From assembly GCA_002077065.1 (NCBI GenBank), contig NAJO01000011.1:705001-769000 (forward strand): 64,000 nucleotides of DNA, given 5' to 3'. Position numbers and translations under genes: made by a program. The notes under the pieces were generated by a model that worked only from the letters and a program-made list of their open reading frames with translations, did not search any database and was not told the origin of the DNA. This stretch comes from Cryoendolithus antarcticus. Lineage: Eukaryota > Ascomycota > Dothideomycetes > Cladosporiales > Cladosporiaceae. Below are positions 43,046 to 54,320 of the stretch, one piece after another (the stretch's first letter is position 1; every line of letters begins with the position of its first letter).

Positions 43046-44858
43046 GCGGCGTCATGATTAGCGCCGATCCGGTAGAGAACAGGTAGTCTCCCGTACTCAA
43101 GTTGCAGGATGGCTGCTTTGCTGTAAAGCTCATGAGAGGAGGAGATTCGGAAGTAAGCCGGATGTAGCTTACTTTGATGAACATCGTTCTTCTGTTCCCC
43201 AGTCCCTCAGAGCTACATGTCAGATTTGCTTGGGCGGATTGCGGGTCTGCTTCGCGAACGGAGGCGGTCACTGATACATCTGTGGGAGCCGCGCTTGGGA
43301 TCGAGGCATCGTAAAGCACACGAGTCACGACGTTGCTGCTCGCCGTATCGTCGTGTTTGCGCACGAGCGATTGTGGTGTTTACCGAACCTGTATGTCCTT
43401 CGCGTGGGCGATCGAGCGTGCGGAATTACCCACTTTGTAACTTCTGACCAAGCGGTGCAAGGACCAGATGTGACTCGCGTGACTGAATTCCCACAATGCT
43501 GATCCGGAGTTGGGTCCGTGGCCGGCAAACTTCACTTCGTCCACGCATCGGGAACCCGTTGACGCAAAACTCTGTTCGGGCATGGAGATGGCACGATTGT
43601 GTGATATTGTTTGCGGCGGACTAGCGATAGGCGATGCCGCAAGCACCTGCTCCTGCCAAGCCATATCGGAGAGGGACCCCGTGGACGTTCCAAATGCCTG
43701 GAGTGCGATCTCGATCGGCATGTCTAGGGCTGGGTTCCACATTTCGCATGCTGGTTGATTTGAGATACTGTAGGACATGGCGTCGAGAGGGCTCGCCTGC
43801 CGTGCGTGTACGGATTTCGCCGTCTGATCGCCGATGACTGCCGGGGATAGATATAGGAGACAAGATCGTCGACTTCGGTACCTATGCAGCACGCACGCAG
43901 CTCGCGACTACGATCTACTGTCGCTCACTTTTACGCGTCACACTCCATAATCCCGGGGGGGGCTGAAAGGGGATTTGACAGCCCATGACCAGGCTGTGCG
44001 ACCCATCTTTCGGGGAATATCGAGCTGGCCACATGTCACACCTGGGTAGGTGTACGATCCTTAACGCCACTGTCAACGATTGAGGCGCGGCTCAATAATC
44101 TTGCTTCAAAGGGTGGATCGTAGTGGATGCAGATCTATAGTGCTGTCATGTTGGCCGGGTCCCGTGGGTGGGTCGGTTCGCGCGGGCTTGAAGATTGCAT
44201 CTGGAACGAGTACCGCCCGGTCACGGGAGGAGATATTTGCAACACTATGGATACGGACGACTAGATTGATTGCAGCCTAGCTATCGCTCCATAGTGCACG
44301 AGACTGGCTTGAGCAGCTGTGCCGACCGTGGTGAAATCCGCTGACGCTGCAAGGGGATCATGGAGCGCAGATCACACATGTGGTCAGACATACGAGCCGA
44401 CGGAGATGAAGTACTCATATGCCGGTACCCATATTCCCTGCCCATGGAGGTACTCCACCAGGATGGCGCAGATTCGGGACCCGCGGTCTAGCACGCACGG
44501 ACACGGACTACACTCCGTCAAATTCCCACATAAATCGAAGTCCCTCTTTCCGATGCCTTCTCCTCGACCATTTGCCGCGTCTTGCATCGTCCGAGGCGCC
44601 ATCTGGATTGGACACGGGCTGAACGAGATGGATTCTAGGGAGTAGGGGCCTTGAGATCGTCGGTCTGAGCCGGTCATGGCATTGTCACGGCGTTGTCATG
44701 CGTTTTTGCCACCTGGAGCAGTCCCTGGGGCCGCGAGGGGTCATCTAAGTATCGTAGTGCTGAGCGTCTTCTCTCGGGTGCGAGGTTAGCAAGAGTGTGC
44801 TGCTACACGGGTTGGCGCTTCACTAGGATCTTTGTTGTCATAGGACCAGAGGATACTG
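43046..44858. other. Gene-poor stretch with one weak candidate frame
   Basis: About 1.8 kb without a recognisable family. On the minus strand 43778-43380 (extendable to 43892) is an open frame of ~130 aa, polar, Ser/Ala-rich, beginning MSYSISNQPAC; it could be real but nothing supports it. A run of eight G lies at 43955-43962. From 44.0 to 44.86 kb I see only short frames; an upstream exon of the YTH gene could hide there (an AG at ~44843 precedes its ATG). Confidence 0.35.
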
Positions 44859-46461
44859 ATGGAGCAAACAATTCAAGACTACGGCGGGCAGCCGTTCAAG
44901 ATGCAAGGACTAGAGGACGCGTTACCGCTCACCCAGCCTCAGCAGTATCTGGGTCAGCAACATGGTAACCAACACCTTGCGTCTGGCGGGGTTGACCAGT
45001 ACGGACGACAAACCTTCTACGGCAACGCGCAGGCACTAAATCATCCTCCACAGTACAGTCACCACGTGCAGCATCCTGGGCTTCAGCCTGGACACCAGCA
45101 CTATGGACCACAATACGCAATGCCGGGCCAGCAATACCAGCGAGCAATGCTTCCCGGGATGCAACACCCTCAGATGTTCCTGCCGCCCGTCAACCCTCAC
45201 GCCATGCATGGAGGCGCATCAGCTCCTGTGATGCCCATGGAGTGGCGACACTCGCAAGCGTCTGGACGCGTTGGTCCATATGCGGACATCAGCAGTATGA
45301 GCCATCGTAAGTTCGCCTTTCATCAAGATCACCTGTAAGTGCAGCATTGACCTCTGTCTAGACCAAAACGCGTACGGTTCTCCACAGGCTTCGCCTGGTG
45401 TATTCTCCGCTCCTCGAGGTCCACCCCGCAAACCGAGGCAGTCTGGCTTCGCACTCTGGGTGGGCAACCTCCCACCAGCAGCCGGTATCGCGGATCTCAA
45501 GGACCACTTCTCCCGAGACGCGACCAAGGATATCGAAAGCTTGTTCCTAATCTCGAAGAGCAACTGTGCTTTTGTCAACTACCGCACTGAGGCAACATGT
45601 TCGGCCGCCATGCATCGCTTCCACGACTCGAGGTTCAATGGCACTCGACTGGTCTGTCGTCTGAGAAAGGGTGCAAGTACCACCACATCGGCGGCTCCAC
45701 CCGCTCAAAGTTCGACGCCAGCTCTCGTTCATTCCAGCTTGCCTGACCCAGAAATCGACGAGGTAGACACGCCTACCATTGTCGGCGGTCCACCTGCCGC
45801 TCCGCAGGCACAGAAGGCAGTGGTTGTATCCGCAACCGCTTTGCCTAAAGCGACTCGCATTCCAGAAAGTTTCTTCATCCTGAAAAGCCTCACGTCTCAA
45901 GACCTAGACGCCAGTGTACGCAGGGGCGAGTGGACGACCCAGGTGCACAACGAACTAGGCTTGAACGCCGCTTTTGAGCGCGCGGAAAACGTTTACCTCG
46001 TCTTCTCGGCTAACAAGTCTGGAGAGTACTTCGGCTACGCTCGCATGCTCGCGCCTATATCTGGCGATCTCGCATCAGCAAAATCACCCGTGACCTCCTC
46101 AGAGGCCTCGCCCGACGATGGCCCACGATCTATACCGACCCCTGCAACAGCCACAGCGCCTTCTGGCCGCATTATCGATGACTCAGCACGTGGTACCCTC
46201 TTCTGGGAGGCTGATGTGGCTGAAGAGGATGGCTCGCCGCTCAAGGAGCAGGCTACGAATGACTTGAGCGCGGAGCAGGAGCTCGGGCGGCCGTTCAGGA
46301 TTGAGTGGATTAGTACTGGGCGTTTACCGTTTTTCCGGACGAGGGGACTGAGAAATGCATGGAATGCTAACCGGGAGGTGAAGATTGCGAGGGACGGGAC
46401 GGAGTTGGAGCCTGTGGTGGGGAGGAAGTTGATGTTGTTGTTTCATGGCGTGGGGTTCTAG
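44859..46461 (+). CDS. RRM + YTH-domain RNA-binding protein
   Basis: Two exons: 44859-45306 and 45362-46461, with a 55-base intron (gtaagt to gtctag) in phase 1, giving 515 aa. Residues 1-170 are Gln/His/Gly/Pro-rich and disordered. An RRM-like domain (~178-255) opens GFALWVGNLP and contains SKSNCAFVNYRTEA. The YTH domain (~319-505) opens FFILKSLTSQDLDASV, with WTTQVHNELGLNAAF, FSANKSGEYFGYARM, a Trp in FWEADV, and RTRGLRNAWNANREVKIARDGTE. YTH domains bind N6-methyladenosine or, in fission yeast Mmi1, a hexamer RNA motif. The RRM+YTH pairing is seen in Pezizomycotina. It probably controls transcript fate in development. Aromatic-cage Trp residues appear conserved at two visible positions. Confidence 0.9.
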
Positions 46462-46570
46462 GGACAAGGAGGAGTGGTTGGGGAGGTCGGCTTTGCTATA
46501 CTTATGGCAGATTGCATGGCATCAGGTCGGCGCTGGAGCGAAGCACTATGGTTCTAATCAATGCATCACC

Positions 46571-47104
46571 TTAGCCTTCCGTTACCTCTTTCCACTTCTC
46601 GATGCCCATCTGTAGGTGTTTCACGGCTGTCTCGATCACAGTGTCGAGCTCGGTCTTCGAAGATATGATGGCTTCCTCGAGCTGGCGTTTCTTCTGCTCT
46701 AGCTCACAGAGGCGCTCCACCTGTGGAAGTCGGCGTGCACGACTAGCAATCGAGTCAACATGTCAGACTCGCGTCGCGCAAAGGGAGAGATACTTACAAT
46801 TGCTCCTCGTCTCTCTGCACAGCAACCTCAAGCTTCCCACGTATGGTGTCTATACGCTGGTGATGAGCTTCACGGATGGCAATTTCGCGCGTGCGACGAC
46901 GAGCTTTTACCTGGGAAGACTCGGCGTCAGAACGAGAGGCCACTTTTACCGCAGTCAGCTAGCTTGACTAACGCTCTTTTTGTGCTTTTCTAGAAGCCCT
47001 TGCATAGCGCTCGTGTCGAGGTCTTGCGAAGTTTGGGACTGGGCCTCTTGGGTTATGAGATTGGGAGGCGAGACATCGGAGTTGGCTTTGCGTGATGGAG
47101 CCAT
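46571..47104 (-). CDS. Small coiled-coil protein, unrecognised
   Basis: Three exons: 47104-46973, 46910-46798 and 46742-46571, with introns of 62 (gttagt/tcccag) and 55 bases (gtaagt/tgctag); phases 0 and 2 agree, giving 138 aa. A polar Ser/Gln-rich lead (MAPSRKANSDVSPPN) precedes near-continuous heptad helix from ~residue 35 to 130 (ARRRTREIAIREAHHQRIDT, then LCELEQKKRQLEEAIISSKT). Size and helicity fit a subunit of a larger assembly (kinetochore, BLOC-1-like or mediator-like), but no family motif is visible, so no role is assigned. It is hidden by two introns and is easy to miss. Divergent from PXR1, 222 bases between starts. Confidence 0.72.
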
Positions 47105-47326
47105 TGGACGTGAAGTGTGAGATGCTACGAATTAGGTATCAACAGATGTGTGTGCGATACCATGAAGTGAGATCGTCGTCGTCGAGCTAGAAGGAGCGAT
47201 CCTCATATGTGCCTCAGGCCAACTCGCTCGGATACCTGACTCGCCACTATCCTCACTTCCCCAAATTTTGTCAATCTCGATAGCGACCATACCATATCTC
47301 GTCTCGCCGCCAATAGCCCACTCACA

Positions 47327-48485
47327 ATGGGCCTCAGCGCCCCCAAATCGTACACTAAACCCTCTCCGCTCCACCCCGCTCGCCGTCCCTGCTAATGTCC
47401 CTCCCAGACGTATCAAACTCTCCAACGATCCCAACAACACCACCTGGTCGACCGACACATCAGCTTACGGCCACCGTCTGCTGACTTCCCAAGGGTGGTC
47501 GCCAGGCACAACTCTGGGCGCCGTCAACGCTCCACAGGCCTCACATTACACAGCAGCGAATAGCTCACATATTCGCGTCCTGTTGCGAGAAGACAATGCA
47601 GGACTGGGAGCGAAGCGAGGCGGCGAGAGCAAGGAGACCTTCGGGCTGAAGGGGTTGGAGGGCATCTTCGGGAGGTTAAATGGAAGGGAGGAGGCGAAGG
47701 TCGATAATGTGGTGGAGGAGAAGCGGAGGGATGCAATGTTAAGGGTGAGGTATGGAGGGGTTATGGGATTTGTTAGTGGAGGGTTCTTGGTTGGTGATAA
47801 GCTGGTCATGCACGAGGAAGAGAGTAAACCAGGGGAAAAGAGGAAGTGGGACGACGACATGGAAGGTGTTAGCAAGTCTGAGAAGCGGCTCAAGAGCGAA
47901 CATCTCGCTGCGACGAAGGCTGCTGGGAAGGCTATGACAGATGCGGACGTTATACGTGCAGCCAGGAAGGCTAGGAAAGTAGCAGGAGGCACGACCGTGC
48001 TGGCAGATATCCAGAGCGAAGCCATGGCAGTACCCGAATTGGATGCCGAGCTAGCAAAGGCAGCAAGGAAAGCGAAGCGAAGATCGAAGCGCAGTAACGC
48101 TGCTCCGGAGCCTGTACGGCCCACGACTGTGCCATTGGCAGACGAAGACGAAGCACGGGCAGCCAAAAAAGCAAAGAGGCTGTTGAAGGATGAAGCAAAG
48201 GCCGAGAAAGCTGCGCGCAGAGAGGCACGCCGCTTGCGACGAGAAGCTAAAGCGAATCGACCGACTGCACCTGGAACGAGCGCATCTCTCGACTCGGAAC
48301 TTACAGTCGCTATAGCACCTACAGAAGTATTGGCTCAACCTATAGCACCTACGGCCCTTCCGCAACCACAGTCGCTCAGTGGTAGCCGACACGCAGTACG
48401 ACAACGCTACATAGCGCAGAAACGACTAGCATCGATGGACGGCAGAGCGATGCAGGAGATTCTAATGCTAAAAGCAGGAGCCTGA
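47327..48485 (+). CDS. PXR1: G-patch protein Pxr1 (PinX1-related)
   Basis: Two exons: 47327-47349 (MGLSAPK plus part of a codon) and 47408-48485, with a 58-base intron having an ideal branch (tgctaatg) and end (cccag), giving 366 aa. The unspliced frame starting 47268 gives a false N-terminus; splicing restores the family start MGLSAPKSRIKLSNDPNNT. The G-patch lies at ~residues 20-70 (YGHRLLTSQGWSPGTTLGA ... LGLGAKRGG). The C-terminal half is Lys/Ala/Arg-rich with repeated KxxxRxARKA helices, as in nucleolar Pxr1 proteins. Pxr1 stimulates Prp43 in rRNA and snoRNA maturation and in yeast can inhibit telomerase. Confidence 0.9.
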
Positions 48486-48673
48486 GCAATTCGTGTTCTG
48501 CGTGCGGGTATATATACACATCCTGTAGCCGATCCAAGTAAAGCCTGCCTTTGTTGCTCGTTGGCAAATTCCCGCCCTAATATCCATGCTGAAGCACGAT
48601 ATCCCCCCTTATGCGTTTACCTCGTCTGAAGCCTGGAAGCCGAGAAAGTCATCTATACGTGTACCGACCGATT

Positions 48674-50381
48674 TCAGGGTCTCGTGGCTGCGCCCATTCC
48701 AAACGACCCGCCACCATCCAGACGCTCACCAGCGCGCAGTAGACTCGCGATCCCCACTGCGCCCAGCGGACTGCCCTGAGCATACCCCTTGCTACTCCCC
48801 ATGAGCAGTGGCGGCAGTCTCCTATCAGCCATCCTGGCAACACCTCCGGGACTCTCAATCGAGGCAAGGAAATCCGGTGTTCGACCGAGCGCCGATGGCG
48901 CCGGAAATTTATCCAGCCCTGGTAACGGCGGCGTGGCGGAATTGCCATTTAGCGACGACGACGAGCGGGAGCCTGAGGGGATACCGTTGCCGAGATTGGG
49001 AATATACCCGTACGCTAGCTGCGTCGAGATGGCCATGGGATGGTTGATGTGCGTTGTGAAGGCGTGCTCTGACACGCGGGTGGAGTCTGGGTAAGGCGGC
49101 AACAACGGCAAGGTGGCGGATTTGAGGCGGTCGGGCGTGGATTGCGGTGCGAAGCGAGGTTTAGGGAGACGGAGGGAGAACGACGAGCCGTCTGCTGCGG
49201 CTGCGTTGCATTGTCGTGTGGTTGTTTGCGAGGGCGTGGATTTGGGGTACTTGTAGTTGGGCGTGTTGCTGCTGCTTGGGGACTCGACAATGGATTTGCG
49301 ATGATCTAGGGTGCTGTCGGTGGGGATGGAGTTTTCGCAGCTGCTGTTGCTGGCGCCGGCGTCTGTACCATTGCTGCCGCTTGAAGCTAGAATTGAGAGC
49401 TTGTCGTCGCGCTTTCGTTTGCCTTCTCAGTTGCGTCAGTCTTGCGTGCCGGAAGAGCGGAGTGGGATCACCTACCATGCGAAGGTGGCTCGTGCTTCGC
49501 CTTGAAGTCTGCCAGATAGATCTGATACTCTGCGAACTTCGAGGTTTTCTTATACTCTGACAACTCAGCGTAGTACTTGTCTTTGGCCGCCTGGCTGCGA
49601 CTTTCGTACGCTGCTTTCTCGTCCTGAGCAAGCACCCGCCAGCGCTCGCCAACAGTCTTGGCGATCTCGGTAAAGCTGGGATCAGACCCTTTGAGGTCTG
49701 CTCTTGTGTCTGCGAGCTTGTTAGCCGCCAGCTCGGCAGGTCGCAACTAAGTACGTACAATTAGAGAACAGGACATATGCCGAAGGCGGCCGATCTGGGG
49801 CATATTCGTCCGCCTGTCTCGATAATCAGCGTCGGATCGTCACAATTAGACCGTCCTTCCCGGTTCGAATGCATTGATAATACTCACCTTTGGGTGCCGC
49901 CGATACCGACGCTTCCCATTCACGGTCGCGCGAGCCACACCATTGCCGTTGGTGTCATCATCTGCGCCAAGTACTGGGTCTACTTTGGTAAAGTCCTCCT
50001 GGTCTTCGGCTGCGCCATAGCTACTCGCATCGTAGCTGTTCTTCCGCCTGTAGTCCAAGATTGCACGTTGAAGCACCTGCATCAATAAAGAACCGGTCAG
50101 TCACTCGGAACGGCAATCGTTACAGCTTTCGCACATCGGGACTGCACCTACCCTGCGATGTCCGAGTTTCACCCCCAGTGCGTCACTACATTGTATCAGT
50201 CGCGTGCCTCTTGTGAGTCTCGAGCCACAAGACAGACATACAGATCAGGCTCTGTGATATCGATCAGGACTTCCCAGGTATCGAACGCCTCTTGGACGAA
50301 TTTGTCGTGATACTGCGTCAGTCCGATGGAATGCAGCGAATCATAGAAATCGCCTGAGCTTGTCTCCATAATCAGTCCCAT
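48674..50381 (-). CDS. SAM + HMG-box DNA-binding protein
   Basis: Six exons: 50381-50242, 50185-50152, 50076-49888, 49813-49759, 49709-49476 and 49422-48674; introns of 56, 75, 74, 49 and 53 bases keep one frame, giving 466 aa. N-terminal SAM-like domain (~10-70): SLHSIGLTQYHDKFVQEAF, then LGVKLGHRRVLQRAI formed across two splices. The HMG box (~125-200) is RPPSAYVLFSNYTRADLKG (formed across the 49-base intron) followed by SFTEIAKTVGERW. A basic KRKRDDK signal and a ~230-residue Ser/Pro-rich tail follow. SAM+HMG fusions are known as filamentous-fungal nuclear proteins; targets are unknown. The start may be 50381 or Met 50369; 50447 is also open. Confidence 0.85.
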
Positions 50382-52564
50382 ATAGCCCAGTGAAGACCTA
50401 GGTGCTGGATGTTCGGAATGCACACCGCGTGAGAGGTAGAGAGGCAAAGCGGTTCAAGGTCGCCAAAGCGGGTATGAAAGAAACAACGGCAGCAGCATAG
50501 GAGAGCGACCCCTCGGATATGGCGTTCGACAGAGAGTTTGCTACAGGTCACACCAGCTGACGGCGATCTAGGTACTGGGCGTCTGCAGGTGCAAAGGTGG
50601 GTGGCTGTCCGAGATATGCGTGCGTGGTCGGGCTATCGTCTGGACATTTCGTACAGGTACGGAGAGAGCTCCTAGTGTATTCCCGGTGAATATTATGCAA
50701 CTCAGGGTAAGGTCGATGCACAGCGATTAAGTGATAGGCAACTAATACTTCCTGACTGGGTCCAGAGAATGCGTATAGGTGTGGCACGGGATAAGTAGAG
50801 ATGACCAGATCTAGGATCAAGAAATTGCACTAGGTCCGGACGTCTGTGCTTGTGGTCAATCATGTGTGGGCGGAGAGCAATCGACGACCCTCACAGACGG
50901 CAAAGCGAGGGATGGGGCAAGTCTAGATGTGCATATTCTGCACAGACAAGTCCTAGGATTGACGTAGATTGCCCTACCACTGCCGGAGAGGACTCCGGCG
51001 ACGCGAGATCCACATTCTCAGACTTCTGCTGGGTTGGTCCAGTCAGGGCAAAGACTGCCGATCTGTGCAACACGACGGGAGGCGTTGACACCGCCTAGGC
51101 TGGTCCATAGGTATGTTGCCGGCGTAGCCGGTACAGAGAGCAGGTGATTTGGCGCAGCCTCTCCCCGACGTCTCGTCTTCGAACGAGACCGCACCTCTGC
51201 TCAAATCGCAACCTCGTTTCCTACAATCCCATCGGACGATGTGCATCTTCGGTCATCCCTCGCACTCCACTTGCATCGTAATCTCCCCAAGCCGCCCCTT
51301 GAATCCGCTCGCGTGAAGATGCAATCTGGGCATGGCGAACCTAGACCCTCCCAGGCCGCAAGCGCTGTCCTCGCGTGGGCCGATGTCCCTGCTATCACGA
51401 TCGTGTTGGTCACACTGCAGCAGACTAGGCCCGTTTGGAAGGTCGGTTGAGGGGCCGGTTCCGTAGGTCCTAATCGTCATCGACGATGAGTAGAGAGATG
51501 GGATTTCGGAGAACGGAGTCGACTCCGGCGGATGTGTCGTCGCGCGCGAGTCAGATCAGGGCCACGTGACAGCTGTCGATCTCCACGCGTTCCAATGCAT
51601 GGACACCGTGATAGTGAAGAGCATCATTGGAGGAGAGTAAATTTATCAGGTAGATATAATACGGCTGTTGTGTTTTCAGAACACTTATCATACTGACAGA
51701 TCGATTGGCACAAGCGCGTTCCAATAGAACTTTGCCCATCGGCCCCCTGGTCTTGCTTCTCCTTCAATACCGCCTCGTCACACATCACTCGTTCCTTTCC
51801 CTCCATCAATTCTCTGTCACCACTCTTGACCCGTACTCAATTGACCATCCGTCACTGCTTTCCTCCATCGCTCACCACTCCTCAATGCCCGCGACGAATC
51901 GCGGCACTGCCTCATCCTAAAGTCTTCATGCCAACACCACACAACTTACAAACACTCCTCACGCTGTACTCCTCCCACGCCAGTCGTCGGCTCTAGTGGC
52001 CTTACTGCACGCTCTTCGCTGCAATGCTCTGCGCCGACAAGCTCGCGAAAGCACTAAGCTTGCCACGCAACGCCTTGGACGCCGGCGTTGGGACCGAGAT
52101 CCTATCCCCAGCAAAGCGCCACGATAACAAGATACACGCAGCCGAGTAGCGGTAGTCTTGCGGCAACCCTCGGGCCCTGTGGCAGATCGCTGTAGCCCAC
52201 TACTCTGTTCGCACGTCGGCTCTTGCATACCTGAGCGCCTGGCTCGATGACATGGTCGCAGAGTGCATGAAGCATACGCGTTTGCAGCTCTAATAGCTTG
52301 ATGTGCACGTTGGTACAAGTAGCCACACCACGATTACAGATGCGTATCCGTTGCCTCCCACGTGGGTAGCAAGGGGTACACGCGACGGGTGGTGAAGCTG
52401 TCGGAAATGAATCGCTTGGAGATGCCACATGACAGGTGCCGAATCACCGAGAACGACGGATGAGGTCTCCTGAATTGCCCTCTGCAGACTAACAAGGTCT
52501 CGCCATGGGACCTCGTACTCCAGAGATCCTTGATATGATCAGTGAAGACCGTAATAATGCGTGT

Positions 52565-52960
52565 TCAGGCGGTCGATCGTTTCACACAGCAGTCATAACA
52601 CTTAGTCGTCTGCAGGTGGCGTGCTGACTCTGTCGGGACTGCATGAGGTTCTCCAGTGGCTGTCTGGCCATCTACGCGAACCAGGCTGTACTTCATGACC
52701 AGTTCGTCTTCGGTCAGCGGTACCATCATGTCGTCGACGAGAGCTTGGCAGGATCTGCCAGTTATGTCGTAGTCGTTGCCGTTGATGCCAGCGACAGTGC
52801 ACTTCGAAGTACGCCTGCCGTGTGCAACATACTGGGCGTCGATATACCGGCGTAGCTCGTCGCTGGCAGGTTGCTTTGCGTGGGCGATTGATTCATTGTC
52901 AGCGGGCTTCGCCAATCTGGCAATCTCCTCATGGAAGTCCTGCGACGATGTACTCGCCAT
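52565..52960 (-). CDS. Small hypothetical protein
   Basis: Open frame of 131 aa, hydrophilic, with a helical lead (SSQDFHEEIARLAKPADNES) and a mixed body containing ELRRYIDAQYVAHGR and LTEDELVMKYSLVRVDG. Four Cys lie in the last third, including KCYDCC near the end. No signal peptide or span. It stands alone in a gene-poor block, so it may be a lineage-specific gene or chance; amino-acid composition looks protein-like. No family recognised. Confidence 0.4.
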   Translation of the reverse strand: MASTSSQDFHEEIARLAKPADNESIAHAKQPASDELRRYIDAQYVAHGRRTSKCTVAGINGNDYDITGRSCQALVDDMMVPLTEDELVMKYSLVRVDGQTATGEPHAVPTESARHLQTTKCYDCCVKRSTA

Positions 52961-53080
52961 ACTTCACAAGGCTCTTTAATGCGGGTCCACTGCGATGCTC
53001 ATGTACTGTTGTACGTGTGGCGTGATGTAGGGAACGAGCTTACTACGGGATAGTCAGAGTCTCGGATGATGAAGGAAGGC

Positions 53081-53100
53081 ACAGCCGGGCTTTTGCCGGA
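53081..53100 (+). repeat. 20-base direct repeat, left copy
   Basis: acagccgggcttttgccgga, identical to 57663-57682 in the same orientation. Downstream bases are loosely alike as well (gaagaa.acg, then cgctt..ccggcac), so the true repeat is perhaps 60 bases long and diverged. Confidence 0.75.
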
Positions 53101-53526
53101 GGGGAAGAACACGAGTGAAGTGAACGTTCGCTTCTCCGGCACATGTTTCCTACGTTCAAGCACTGCTTGGCGAGCAAGGCCAAGACTTGTACTGTAAAGG
53201 TGGTTGGTTGGTTCGTAACGGTCAATATATCATTCTTGGCCATGTTATCGTACCGAATGCCAATCATGGAGACACTTCTCGGTCACGTGCTTCGTTTCCT
53301 CATGACTCGTGATATCAATAAACTTGATTTGCCAGATTCGTTACGGGACCGGCAAGTGCCGCAAGTACATATGTAGTGAACTGAGCCGCTTGCGCAAGCT
53401 GCCGCGCCTGTACACAAACATGTAGCCGACTCCATCTTGTGCAGATGGGGAGCCAGCAATGACCGACATCTGTTGTGGGTGGCAATGCCGCCCGCGCGAC
53501 GATGTATGCTGGCTACACCAACCGGT

Positions 53527-53679
53527 GGCTGCGGTCGCCATAAAATTCTGCCCATCACCTCACTCACATCACTACTAGCCTGGGAGGCTGCGGTCGCCAG
53601 AAATACTACCTACCCAAGCCCAAGTCTGAGGTCACATTAGATCCGAAAACAACACCACATTGAGGGACTGTGGTCGCCG
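53527..53679 (+). repeat. Three spaced copies of ggctgcggtcgcca
   Basis: Copies at 53527-53540 and 53586-53599 are identical (14 bases). A third, gactgtggtcgccg, at 53666-53679 has three changes. Spacing is 59 and 80 bases. They lie between the left 20-base repeat and the recombinase gene. Confidence 0.65.
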
Positions 53680-53928
53680 TCGAGCGATGACCTACTAAGT
53701 TCACTCACACCTCTTGAAGATGGTTCTGCATCACAACGATTTCAGACTGCCAGTGGCATTTTGACCGGGTCAAATTATGACCGGCCAATCTTGTCATGCA
53801 GCGCTTTCGAGTTTCGTGCCTGCCCGCAATGCGCCTGCCCCAGGCGTGCACGCGCATTGCGGAAGTCACGATACTGGCGGTCGCTGCCTTACGCGGATTT
53901 CCACCCACCGAGCAGTGGGAACGTCTTC

Positions 53929-54205
53929 GCCCCACTTGATACCCCTGGCCTGAATCTACTCTCCTCGACGGATCAGTCCTTACTCTGCTCGTACACAAAC
54001 GATCAGGCCAGTCCTCAATCTGCTCACGGTCGAGCAATCACGACGACACATAACGACACCTTCCAGCTGGACAGCAAAGCGCACCTCAACCAGGCCAGTC
54101 CTCCATCTGCTCACGGTCGAGCAATTATAGCACCTGCGATTTCGAAGCCCCACTTGATACCTCTGCCCTGAGTCTTGTTTGACGGGCCAGTCTTTGCTCT
54201 GCTCG
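53929..54205 (+). repeat. Direct-repeat array upstream of the recombinase gene
   Basis: A 35-base unit (caggccagtcctcaatctgc...) at 54004-54038 recurs at 54091-54125 with one mismatch. An outer unit (gccccacttgatacccctgg...) at 53929-53957 recurs at 54147-54175 with three mismatches, followed in each case by a g(a/g)tcagtc-ctctgctcg variant. So the motif cagtcYt...tctgctc appears at least four times in 280 bases. Confidence 0.8.
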
Positions 54206-54320
54206 CACGCTCACGACCGGGTCATTTCCAGGCATTTTCTCAAGGGCCACGCCAGCTCTATTCAGCTCATATCAGTACGGTCGGGTGTGTTCCTGCCCTG
54301 CTCACACGTTCATCGAGAAC

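Larger units (their letters stand above)
50382..53522. other. Gene-poor block left of the recombinase element
   Basis: About 3.1 kb without a recognisable family except the small frame at 52565-52960 (listed separately). A CT-rich promoter-like stretch lies at ~51740-51890, followed by short broken frames on the plus strand (51889-52130) that could be remnants of a small gene. One copy of a 20-base repeat lies at 53081. No tRNA or rRNA seen. Confidence 0.45.

Noticed and set aside
49747..49759. 13-base GT-AG pair at the HMG junction
   Set aside because: Below any workable intron length; the 49-base intron 49710-49758 with ctaac branch gives the correct HMG sequence.
49853..49873. ggttcgaat resembling a tRNA B box
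   Set aside because: No matching A box, no cloverleaf and it lies in an intron edge of the SAM+HMG gene.
51959..52318. 119-aa Arg-rich minus-strand frame
   Set aside because: Composition typical of a GC-rich shadow; no splice or start context, and short plus-strand frames fit no better.
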